Source: Spirochaeta sp. (GTDB taxonomy: Bacteria > Spirochaetota > Spirochaetia > Spirochaetales_E > Spirochaetaceae_B). From it: a stretch of DNA of 5,220 nt. The stretch is taken from NCBI GenBank assembly GCA_030590585.1, contig JAUUYD010000217.1, positions 1 to 5,220 of the forward strand, given 5' to 3'. The notes below the pieces were generated by a model, which saw only the letters and a list, made by a program, of their open reading frames with translations, did not search any database and was not told where the DNA came from. A program made the translations under genes and the position numbers. How positions within the stretch are numbered: the first letter of the stretch is position 1; every line of letters starts with the position of its first letter. Below, piece by piece: positions 1 through 5,220 of this stretch.

Positions 1-1467
1 GGTGTATCCGTCACCCCCGGCGGCCATAAAGGAGTTGGTGGCTACCTTATAAACGGCGTTGGGATCCACAGCCTTTCCGTTGATGGTAAGATCCCGGACT
101 TCTCCTGCGCCGAAATCAATGGTGAATTCCACACCTTTGGATACCTGAGGGAATGCGCCCTTGCCCCGGGGAACAGTGGCAACAAAATCAAACATGGCCT
201 GTACATCCCTGCCGGTCATTTCCACGGTCATCACTGAATTGTCGAAGGGAAGTACTTCATAAATAATTTTCTTGTCGATATCACCTTCAGGGATACCTGC
301 CCGGATTCCGCCGCCGTTCTGAATGGCAAAATCGGATCCCTGACCTTTTGTGGCCCAGAGCATGGCATCGGCAACCAGGTTACCCAGAGCTGCTTCTTCC
401 TTACGGATATTCTCATTGTCAAAAAAATCGTCTGCTTCGCCGATAATTTCAGAAAGTTTGGCTTCCACCTGGTCGTTGAACGGGGTAAGTGCCGCCAGAA
501 GATAGGGGTCTTCGGGAATCTCTTCACCGATGAAGGTGTAGACACTGTTGCCGTCGGCGTCCTTTGTACGATTTTTCAGATTGACCGGGATGGTTTCCCA
601 GTTGAAATCACTTACATCACCGTCGGTGATGGTAAGAACGGCTTTTCCAACCAGCAGGCCCCAGTTCCACGCCTGAACGATGGGGGTACCGTTTTCCCAG
701 ACTGGTTCATCAAGTTTGGAATGACTGTGGCCGTCAACAATGAGATCGATCCCGTTAACATTGGCAGCCACCTTTCGGGAACCGTGGGTGTTATCGTCGT
801 AGAGTCCCATATGAACCAGAGCGATAATAATATCAACTTGAGGTTCAAGCTCGGCTACCATACGCCGGGCAACGGTAACTTCATCTTCAAAAATCAAATC
901 TCCTGTGATGGTGGGCATGGTAACCTTGGGAGTTTCGGAAGTGGTAAGGCCGAAAATACCTACACGGAAACCATCAAAGGTTTTAATGATGTAGGGAGCT
1001 TCAGCCACCAGTGAACCGTCGGGATAACGGACATTGGCCGAAAGGAACGGGAAGCTGGCCATCTGCATCTGGGCTTCCAGGGTAGCAAGTGGCTTGTCGA
1101 ACTCATGATTTCCCAGAGTAAGGGCATCATAACCGACATAGTTGTAGCCTATGATGTCCGGTGCTGCTTCGTAGAAATTTGACTCAGGCCGACCGGTATT
1201 TAAATCGCCGGCATCCAGGATGAGAACGTTGTCGTACATGTCCCTTGTGTCCTGGGCGATGGTGGCGATAGCCGGAAGCCCCCCTAAATTCGGAGCCGGG
1301 TAGTTGTAGAACTTCAGCGGATGCCCGTGAAAGTCATTGGTGTGTAAAACAACCAGCTCACCGGATCCATCGAGGGGACCCTCACTAAGACCGTGCGCCA
1401 TCAAGGCGAAGGGGAGAACAGTCAGCAGTAACAGAGCTGAGATGAAACGAATAAAACGTTTGTTCAT
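1..1467 (-). CDS. Secreted 5'-nucleotidase / UDP-sugar hydrolase family protein (UshA-like), 3' end outside window
   Basis: Reading the minus strand from ATG at 1467 gives 489 codons without a stop, and the frame leaves the window at base 1. Residues 1-24 look like a signal peptide (MNKRFIR, then a Leu-rich core, cut near ALMA|HG), so the protein is exported, probably to the periplasm. The N-terminal metallophosphoesterase domain (about 37-290) has the dimetal motifs HTNDFHGH (42-49), DAGD (85-88), GNHEFD (119-124), LVHMG (217-221) and DGHSHS (245-250). A C-terminal 5'-nucleotidase domain starts near 325, with NGGGIR (384-389), LPFDN (406-410) and TNSFMAAGGDGY (477-488), the substrate-binding signatures of the UshA family. 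These enzymes hydrolyse nucleotides, and often UDP-sugars or cyclic dinucleotides, releasing phosphate. UshA itself is about 550 residues, so perhaps 30-100 residues are missing. The exact substrate cannot be told; a 2',3'-cyclic phosphodiesterase/3'-nucleotidase is a less likely alternative. Family assignment is very firm. Confidence 0.95.
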   Translation of the reverse strand, partial: MNKRFIRFISALLLLTVLPFALMAHGLSEGPLDGSGELVVLHTNDFHGHPLKFYNYPAPNLGGLPAIATIAQDTRDMYDNVLILDAGDLNTGRPESNFYEAAPDIIGYNYVGYDALTLGNHEFDKPLATLEAQMQMASFPFLSANVRYPDGSLVAEAPYIIKTFDGFRVGIFGLTTSETPKVTMPTITGDLIFEDEVTVARRMVAELEPQVDIIIALVHMGLYDDNTHGSRKVAANVNGIDLIVDGHSHSKLDEPVWENGTPIVQAWNWGLLVGKAVLTITDGDVSDFNWETIPVNLKNRTKDADGNSVYTFIGEEIPEDPYLLAALTPFNDQVEAKLSEIIGEADDFFDNENIRKEEAALGNLVADAMLWATKGQGSDFAIQNGGGIRAGIPEGDIDKKIIYEVLPFDNSVMTVEMTGRDVQAMFDFVATVPRGKGAFPQVSKGVEFTIDFGAGEVRDLTINGKAVDPNAVYKVATNSFMAAGGDGYT

Positions 1468-1470
1468 GGA

Positions 1471-1480
1471 ATTCCTCCTT
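1471..1480 (-). promoter_or_regulatory. Strong ribosome binding site of the nucleotidase gene
   Basis: The minus strand reads AAGGAGGAAT directly upstream of the gene. AGGAGG lies six bases before the ATG at 1467. It fixes the start codon, which also begins a typical signal peptide. Confidence 0.9.
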
Positions 1481-1496
1481 GGAAATCAGAGAGTTA

Positions 1497-1525
1497 ATTC
1501 TAATACTTCCTGATTGGAAAATGAA
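1497..1525 (-). promoter_or_regulatory. Candidate sigma70-type promoter for the nucleotidase gene
   Basis: On the minus strand TTCATT (1525-1520) and TAGAAT (1502-1497) are separated by exactly 17 bases. Transcription would begin near 1490, giving a leader of about 22 bases that contains the strong SD. The -35 match is poor (TTCATT against TTGACA) and the -10 is fair, so an activator may be needed. This is a consensus match by eye only. Confidence 0.4.
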
Positions 1526-1542
1526 CAAAAAAGGAAAGAAAT

Positions 1543-1560
1543 TGATGAAAACCTGATGAA
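1543..1560 (-). promoter_or_regulatory. Pair of 7-bp direct repeats upstream of the nucleotidase promoter, PhoB/OmpR-type spacing
   Basis: The minus strand reads TTCATCA, four bases (GGTT), then TTCATCA, a perfect 7-4-7 direct repeat with 11-bp period. Response regulators of the OmpR/PhoB family bind 7-bp half-sites spaced this way. The TCAT core also matches the core of the enterobacterial Pho box half-site CTGTCAT. The centre (1551.5) would lie about 61 bases upstream of the predicted start at 1490, a usual position for an activator. Phosphate control of a nucleotidase is plausible, but it is inference from one short repeat in AT-rich DNA. Confidence 0.3.
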
Positions 1561-1614
1561 TATGTGAATCTGTAAAAAATCACTGCTTGGGATATCCCTG
1601 TCTTTGAACCCGTA

Positions 1615-1643
1615 TTTAACTGCCCATCAGCTTTGTGTATGAT
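1615..1643 (+). promoter_or_regulatory. Candidate promoter for the GH36 glycosidase gene
   Basis: TTTAAC (1615-1620) and TATGAT (1638-1643) are separated by 17 bases. Transcription would begin near 1650-1652, immediately before the first inverted repeat. The mRNA would then have an untranslated leader of roughly 145 bases. The two boxes match the sigma70 consensus at four or five of six positions each. No better candidate was seen closer to the gene, although the AT-rich stretch at 1711-1730 cannot be ruled out. Confidence 0.45.
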
Positions 1644-1653
1644 AAAATGAGGA

Positions 1654-1688
1654 GGTAATTTCAAAAATCTCCGATTTTCAAAATTACC
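1654..1688 (+). repeat. Inverted repeat / hairpin 1 of the glycosidase leader
   Basis: The arm GGTAATTT (1654-1661) pairs with AAATTACC (1681-1688), and AAAATC (1664-1669) pairs with GATTTT (1673-1678). A symmetric CA/CA internal mismatch separates the two stems, and the triloop is TCC. There are 14 Watson-Crick pairs in 35 bases. As DNA it is a near-perfect palindrome just downstream of the predicted transcription start, where a bound repressor would block the polymerase. Confidence 0.75.
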
Positions 1689-1699
1689 CAGACCTTTAG

Positions 1700-1736
1700 A
1701 AAAGTTATTTTATTATCGTATATGAAAATAACTTTT
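1700..1736 (+). repeat. Inverted repeat / hairpin 2 of the glycosidase leader
   Basis: AAAAGTTATTTT (1700-1711) and AAAATAACTTTT (1725-1736) are perfectly complementary over 12 bases around a 13-base loop. A fifth T follows at 1737. The AT-rich stem with T residues at its 3' side is weakly terminator-like. The T run belongs to the stem, however, and GACCCC follows, so I do not call it a terminator. Confidence 0.65.
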
Positions 1737-1748
1737 TGACCCCATACT

Positions 1749-1784
1749 GAGGATCTTTCGAAATGGTAATTTTGAAAGATCCTC
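1749..1784 (+). repeat. Inverted repeat / hairpin 3, ending one base before the glycosidase SD
   Basis: GAGGATCTTTCGAAAT (1749-1764) and ATTTTGAAAGATCCTC (1769-1784) pair over 16 positions, with one G-T wobble and a GGTA tetraloop. It is the strongest hairpin in the window. The 3' arm ends one base before the SD (1786-1789), so it lies within the footprint of an initiating ribosome and would be expected to hinder loading when folded. Confidence 0.8.
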
Positions 1785-1785
1785 T

Positions 1786-1789
1786 GAGG
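1786..1789 (+). promoter_or_regulatory. Ribosome binding site of the glycosidase gene
   Basis: GAGG stands five bases before the ATG at 1795. It is short and sits against the foot of hairpin 3. The hexamer CTGAGG here (1784-1789) also occurs at 1747-1752, on the 5' side of the hairpin. Confidence 0.65.
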
Positions 1790-1794
1790 TTCAT

Positions 1795-3957
1795 ATGAAA
1801 CAGATCTATTCCAGCTTCAATCTCGGAAGCCTCCAGGTTCAATACATCCTGGATACTGACAGTCGGATTATGGGTTTGAGAATTATGCCCCAGGGCTTTT
1901 GGAACAATGAGCTCTCACTACACAGAAAAGATATTTCTTCTCAACCGGAGAATCATTTCTTCGGGAATTGGGGAGATTTTCCCGACTCCTGGCTTGTGGA
2001 GCCTCTGGTACTGTTCAGCTGTACCGATTCGGAACGTGCGGGAGGTTACAGCCAGGGTTTAACCCTGCGGAACGGCAGCCGAGCTCGAAGCATTCAGTTT
2101 CACTCCCAGATAATTGAGGAAAACGATCGGAATACCATCATCGATACAAGTATGAAATCTACCGACGGTATCCTGATTGTCCACCGGCTGGAGTATTTGG
2201 AAGGTACCGAATACCTCACATGCTCATCGAAGTTAGTTAACGAGGGAACCCGGGATATACAACTTGAACTCCTCTCCAGTTTTACCATGGGCTTTATCAA
2301 TCCCCTGCAAATTGATGATGCTCCGGGGAAATACCGGATTCACCGCTTCAGGAGCTCCTGGAGTGGTGAAGGGAGACATCTCTGTGAAAGTGCCGAGTCG
2401 CTGGAACTGGAGAACTCCTGGTGTAACGTCTCAGCGAATTCCGAGCGTTTCGGACAGTTGGGTTCCATGCCTGTCAGAAGATGGTTCCCCACAGTCGGTA
2501 TTGAGGATACCGAATATGGAATTATCTGGGGAGCCAGAATTGAAGCTCCCGGATCATGGCAGATGGAGATTTATAGAATGGATGATTTTTTTCATCTCTC
2601 GGGAGGTTTGGCAGATTGGGAATTCGGCCATTGGAAAAAAATAATAGCTCCCGGAAGGATGTTCCAAACAGGGGAAGCTGTTATCACAGCCGTTTCCGGG
2701 GGAATAGAAGATTTATGCGTAGTAATCACAGATCAACAAAAAACTGATAAACAAATTCATTCTCCGATATTCAACGAATGGTGTACAAACTGGGGAAAAC
2801 CGTCGGCAGCAAAGATTATGCCGCTGTTGGATATTGCCCGGGACCTTGGGATGAAGTATTTCGTTATCGATGCCGGCTGGTATGCCGACGGCGGGGGGAA
2901 TTGGGAAACTACCCAGGGAGAGTGGAATGTCTCAGAGGAACTCTTTCCTGCAGGATTGAAAAACCTTTGCGAAAAGATCCGCGGATACGGGATGATACCC
3001 GGACTATGGTTTGAGCCGGAGGTTGTAGGGGAGGATTCCAGGCTCCGGACGAAAACCGAGTGGTTCCTTCATCGGGATGGAATTCCGATTAAATCGGGGA
3101 GCCGGTTTTTCCTGGATTTCAGGAATGAGGAAGTCCGGGACTATCTGGAATCGAAGATTGGTAATCTCATCAGGGACTGCGGCATAGGCTATGTTAAGTT
3201 TGACTACAATGAGACGATCGGTGCCGGCTGTGATGGAAATGATTCTTACGGAGAGGGACTAAACGTTCATCTGGCGGAAGTTCAGTCCTTTTACAGGAAA
3301 CTTAAAATAGACTTCCCCGAATTGGTGGTGGAGAACTGTTCCTCCGGCGGACTTCGCCTGGAGCCCTCCTTTATCAATCAAACAGATCTTTCATCATTCT
3401 CCGATGCCCATGAAACACAGAGTGTTCCCATTATCGCGGCAAACCTCCAGCTGCAGCTGCATCCCTCAAAATCCCTCATCTGGGCCGTGATTCATCCGTC
3501 TGACAATCCGGATCGTCTATATTACAGCCTGGCATCTACCTTTCTGGGTCTGCAGTGTCTGAGTGGAGAAATCGCGGAGCTATCGAAATACCAACTGGCG
3601 GTTATCAAAGGATCTGTCGATCTTCACAAAACTATTGCCCCGATTCTTCACCAGGGAAAAAGCCGCCGCTATGGCCCGCAGATGGCCAGCTATAGAAAAC
3701 CTCTGGGTTGGCAGGCCGTTGTCAGGTACTCCCCGGATTATAATGAGGTGATTATTGTCATACACACTTTCGAGGATTCTCCGTTAAGTATTTTACTGCC
3801 CTTTGATAAAGCAGAGGATTATTCGCTTCAGACTGCTCTGGACTATAACAAACGGGAACCGATCCTGAATAATAATTCTCTTGTAATCGAAAATCTTTCA
3901 GATTTTACAGGAATTGTGCTTTATCTGAAACGGACAAAGATGGAAGCCGGTGGCTGA
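1795..3957 (+). CDS. GH36 alpha-galactosidase-type glycoside hydrolase, cytoplasmic
   Basis: The 720-residue product has the size and order of bacterial GH36 enzymes: an N-terminal beta-sandwich (about 1-320), a TIM barrel (about 325-610) and a C-terminal beta domain (about 620-715). Retaining GH36 enzymes remove terminal alpha-galactose (melibiose, raffinose, galactosyl glycerols) or alpha-GalNAc. Visible family marks are CTNWGKP (330-336), IDAGWY (358-363), GLWFEPE (403-409), VKFDYN (467-472) with D470 the expected nucleophile, ENCSSGG (513-519), and SFSDAHE (534-540) with D537 the likely acid/base. No signal peptide or membrane segment is seen, so it acts on imported sugar. Two motifs differ from the classic enzymes: DAGW replaces DDGW, and FSDAHE replaces WTSDDTD. 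This suggests a divergent subgroup, so alpha-GalNAc or another alpha-linked substrate remains possible. The ATG at 1795 follows an SD, and the first beta strands begin immediately. No transporter gene is visible nearby. Family is firm, exact substrate is not. Confidence 0.93.
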   Translation: MKQIYSSFNLGSLQVQYILDTDSRIMGLRIMPQGFWNNELSLHRKDISSQPENHFFGNWGDFPDSWLVEPLVLFSCTDSERAGGYSQGLTLRNGSRARSIQFHSQIIEENDRNTIIDTSMKSTDGILIVHRLEYLEGTEYLTCSSKLVNEGTRDIQLELLSSFTMGFINPLQIDDAPGKYRIHRFRSSWSGEGRHLCESAESLELENSWCNVSANSERFGQLGSMPVRRWFPTVGIEDTEYGIIWGARIEAPGSWQMEIYRMDDFFHLSGGLADWEFGHWKKIIAPGRMFQTGEAVITAVSGGIEDLCVVITDQQKTDKQIHSPIFNEWCTNWGKPSAAKIMPLLDIARDLGMKYFVIDAGWYADGGGNWETTQGEWNVSEELFPAGLKNLCEKIRGYGMIPGLWFEPEVVGEDSRLRTKTEWFLHRDGIPIKSGSRFFLDFRNEEVRDYLESKIGNLIRDCGIGYVKFDYNETIGAGCDGNDSYGEGLNVHLAEVQSFYRKLKIDFPELVVENCSSGGLRLEPSFINQTDLSSFSDAHETQSVPIIAANLQLQLHPSKSLIWAVIHPSDNPDRLYYSLASTFLGLQCLSGEIAELSKYQLAVIKGSVDLHKTIAPILHQGKSRRYGPQMASYRKPLGWQAVVRYSPDYNEVIIVIHTFEDSPLSILLPFDKAEDYSLQTALDYNKREPILNNNSLVIENLSDFTGIVLYLKRTKMEAGG

Positions 3958-4004
3958 AGATGAAAGGCAGCTGATCTTTCAATAACTTCAGTTCCGTTTT
4001 TTTT
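3954..4004 (+). terminator. Probable Rho-independent terminator overlapping the glycosidase stop codon
   Basis: CTGAAG (3954-3959) pairs with CTTCAG (3986-3991), and inside it TGAAAG (3961-3966) pairs with CTTTCA (3976-3981) around a nine-base loop. Five bases later come eight T residues (3997-4004). The stem is interrupted by a 1/4-base internal loop, and the gap before the T run is longer than in ideal terminators, so efficiency may be modest. The 5' arm includes the TGA stop (3955-3957). Confidence 0.6.
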
Positions 4005-4084
4005 GATGAATGTAACATGAGTTATTAAACAATGCTTTTAATGCGGGATTGTGCTGTCGGTGTAATTGGTACGAGTATTGCGGT

Positions 4085-4089
4085 GAGGG
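4085..4089 (+). promoter_or_regulatory. Ribosome binding site deciding the start of the PrsW-family gene
   Basis: GAGGG lies four bases before the ATG at 4094. The in-frame TTG at 4049 lacks such a site, which favours the ATG. A weak promoter candidate upstream, TTTAAT (4037-4042) with TGTAAT (4061-4066) and an 18-base spacer, would start transcripts near 4073. Confidence 0.6.
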
Positions 4090-4093
4090 ATGC

Positions 4094-5182
4094 ATGTACA
4101 GCGGATTCAACCGGATATCATGGCTGATATCTCTATTCATTTCAGCGGGCGGCGCCTGGATCTGGCTGAAAATTGTTACCCGGGCCGATCCCCGTTGGAA
4201 GGACAAGGGGCATCGCTGGTATTTGTATGTCCTTTCAGGTATCGGATCCTTGTATCTGGCCCGAGTGCTGTATTTTACAGGATTTCTGGTCTTCGGGAGG
4301 AACCTTTATACGCCCTATGATGCGGCAAACGATCTGCAGTATTACCTGCTGATAAATGGCCCTTCGGAGGAATGGGCGAAATTTATTGTATTCTGGATTC
4401 TGGCCAGGGGATTCAAGCGGGTTAAGGAGCCCCGGGATGGTGTTCTTGTTGCCATGATGGTGGCTCTTGGTTTCAGTCTCTGGGAAAATATTGATTACAT
4501 TTTAATATATGGTTCCGGATCGATTCCTTTCCGGCTTATCTGGGCATCATCAGGGCACATGGCTTTTGCCGCTGTCTGGGGGTATTTCTCCGGGCAGGCC
4601 ATATTGGAACCGCCGGAAGGCGGAGCTCTTACAAAATACCGTTATGTTATAACAGCAGTGTTTGTCGTTTCATTTGTTCATGGTTTATTTAACTTCCTGG
4701 TCGGTTGGGTTGGTTCGGGGGCCGCTCTGGCTCTGGATTTGATTATGTACGTGCTAACCCTGATAATGCTGGTTCAAGTCTGCAGGGTTCCCAGTGCTTA
4801 TCAGGCCTTTCCCTACGAAAAATCTTCAGAGGCTGTCCGGGCCATCCGTTCCGCTCTGCTAAGAGATCCGACCAACATACTGTTGTACAAGCGCCTGGGT
4901 TATTATGAGCTTTATCTCGGCCGGGAAACTGCTGCCCTTTCAAGCTGGAATAAAATTGCCTTTACCGACAGGGGGCCTTACCTGAACGCCTGGGTGAATA
5001 TCCTGGAAACCCGAAGAGGGCTGGGGCGGGGCAGCTTTGAGAGAACCCTTGCATCCATGACTATTAAAAGTCGTATGACGTTGAAGCGGCGTCTTAAGTT
5101 CTTTCTGAAATTCGATGGGAAACCCTGGATTCAGAGAATTGAGGATTGGGAGAAGAATAGCAGGATTCAGCGGGGGTACTGA
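4094..5182 (+). CDS. PrsW-family (M82) intramembrane protease homologue with TPR-like C-terminal region
   Basis: From ATG 4094 the product has 362 residues. About seven hydrophobic segments are visible (roughly 7-28, 43-67, 84-104, 116-138, 145-168, 183-204, 207-229). The PrsW signatures lie in order: PSEEWAK (90-96) with the paired glutamates E92/E93, GFSLWENIDY (126-135), R147 and SSGHM (152-156), and FVHGLFN (194-200). In Bacillus subtilis PrsW cleaves the anti-sigma factor RsiW in the membrane, and the equivalent glutamates and a histidine are needed. Residues about 243-290 (SEAVRAIRSALL, LYKRLGYYELYLG, ETAALSSWNKI) look like one or two TPR helices. A basic, Arg/Lys-rich tail follows (307-360). 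The B. subtilis protein is much shorter, about 220 residues, so the tail is an addition, probably cytoplasmic and for protein contact. No sigma or anti-sigma gene is visible, so the substrate is unknown. The gene follows the glycosidase by 136 bases across a probable terminator and is likely transcribed separately. Confidence 0.88.
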   Translation: MYSGFNRISWLISLFISAGGAWIWLKIVTRADPRWKDKGHRWYLYVLSGIGSLYLARVLYFTGFLVFGRNLYTPYDAANDLQYYLLINGPSEEWAKFIVFWILARGFKRVKEPRDGVLVAMMVALGFSLWENIDYILIYGSGSIPFRLIWASSGHMAFAAVWGYFSGQAILEPPEGGALTKYRYVITAVFVVSFVHGLFNFLVGWVGSGAALALDLIMYVLTLIMLVQVCRVPSAYQAFPYEKSSEAVRAIRSALLRDPTNILLYKRLGYYELYLGRETAALSSWNKIAFTDRGPYLNAWVNILETRRGLGRGSFERTLASMTIKSRMTLKRRLKFFLKFDGKPWIQRIEDWEKNSRIQRGY

Positions 5183-5201
5183 GATTCTCACATTCCTCTT
5201 G

Positions 5202-5207
5202 TTGACT
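5202..5207 (+). promoter_or_regulatory. Possible -35 element of a gene beyond the right edge
   Basis: TTGACT lies 20 bases after the stop of the PrsW-family gene, in AT-rich sequence. A matching -10 would fall past the end of the window, so this is only a hint. No hairpin terminator is visible in the 38 bases after the stop. Confidence 0.2.
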
Positions 5208-5220
5208 ATTTGTTAAAAAA

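Larger units (their letters stand above)
1650..1794 (+). promoter_or_regulatory. Structured leader (or multi-site operator region) of the glycosidase gene
   Basis: Between the candidate start of transcription and the glycosidase ATG lie three successive inverted repeats (1654-1688, 1700-1736, 1749-1784), covering most of the stretch. A motif beginning GGTAATTT occurs three times: plus strand at 1654-1669, minus strand at 1688-1673 and plus strand at 1765-1781. Because the second copy faces the third, 1676-1688 is also exactly complementary to 1765-1777. The RNA could therefore switch between two local hairpins and one long-range stem. I recognise no named riboswitch class. The same pattern would also suit a DNA operator bound by a dimeric repressor at several sites. 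No open reading frame of note is present. Confidence 0.45.

Noticed and set aside
721..1014. A plus-strand open frame of 97 codons inside the nucleotidase gene.
   Set aside because: It is antisense to a strongly supported coding region with conserved motifs and shows no recognisable protein or SD of its own.
1484..1515. AATCAG and CTGATT (6-bp inverted repeat, 20 bases apart) around the nucleotidase -10 region.
   Set aside because: Too short and too widely spaced in AT-rich DNA to separate from chance.
1650..1670. A near-perfect SD, AGGAGGT (1650-1656), suggesting a small leader peptide.
   Set aside because: No ATG, GTG or TTG occurs within the usual distance downstream, and the predicted transcription start would cut into the motif. 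A leader peptide is not supported.
1700..1740. Hairpin 2 as a transcription attenuator.
   Set aside because: The T residues are paired inside the stem, the stem is nearly all A/T, and GACCCC follows. Without a free T tract an intrinsic terminator is not convincing.
3973..3982. GATCTTTCAA after the glycosidase gene matches the complement of the leader motif (1773-1782).
   Set aside because: Only ten bases are shared, and the match ends where the GGTAATTT core should follow. It is explained by the terminator stem and could be chance.
4049..4093. A 15-residue Cys-rich N-terminal extension of the PrsW-family protein from TTG at 4049 (five Cys in fifteen residues).
   Set aside because: No SD precedes the TTG, while ATG 4094 has GAGGG at good spacing and starts directly before the first membrane segment. 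The Cys content is probably accidental translation of leader DNA.
1..5220. CRISPR arrays, tRNA/rRNA genes, insertion sequences, toxin-antitoxin or phage genes.
   Set aside because: None of the corresponding repeats, cloverleaf-like sequences, transposase motifs or inverted termini were seen. The three genes are ordinary chromosomal families.

Overview
The window carries three genes and one structured intergenic region. Nothing in it identifies the organism with certainty. Moderate GC in the genes, strong AGGAGG-type ribosome sites, an exported UshA-like nucleotidase and a PrsW protein with a TPR-like tail fit a free-living bacterium. A spirochaete or another diderm anaerobe is possible, but that is a guess from general gene style.

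Layout. (1) Positions 1-1467, minus strand: a secreted 5'-nucleotidase/UDP-sugar hydrolase family protein. It has a clear start, Shine-Dalgarno (SD) sequence and signal peptide, and it runs off the left edge with 489 codons visible. (2) Positions 1468-1794: a divergent intergenic region. On the nucleotidase side it holds a candidate promoter and a pair of 7-bp direct repeats with 11-bp period, which resemble an OmpR/PhoB-type site. On the other side it holds a candidate promoter followed by about 145 bases that form three consecutive strong inverted repeats, ending one base before the ribosome site of the next gene. (3) Positions 1795-3957, plus strand: a complete 720-residue GH36 alpha-galactosidase-type glycosidase with no signal peptide. 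A probable terminator hairpin overlaps its stop codon. (4) Positions 4094-5182, plus strand: a PrsW-family membrane protease homologue with a TPR-like C-terminal segment. (5) Positions 5183-5220: a short tail, perhaps with the -35 element of the next gene.

How the genes relate. The nucleotidase and the glycosidase are divergent and share an intergenic region. The glycosidase should act in the cytoplasm on imported alpha-galactosides. The nucleotidase should scavenge phosphate and nucleosides outside the inner membrane. The PrsW protein is separated from the glycosidase by a probable terminator and 136 bases, so it is probably an independent unit. I see no shared pathway.

Most worth a second look is the leader of the glycosidase gene. 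Three copies of a GGTAATTT-based motif, two of them facing each other, allow at least two mutually exclusive base-pairing states. The same layout could instead be a multi-site DNA operator. Second is the glycosidase active site, which departs from the textbook GH36 alpha-galactosidase pattern at the galactose-binding and acid/base motifs.
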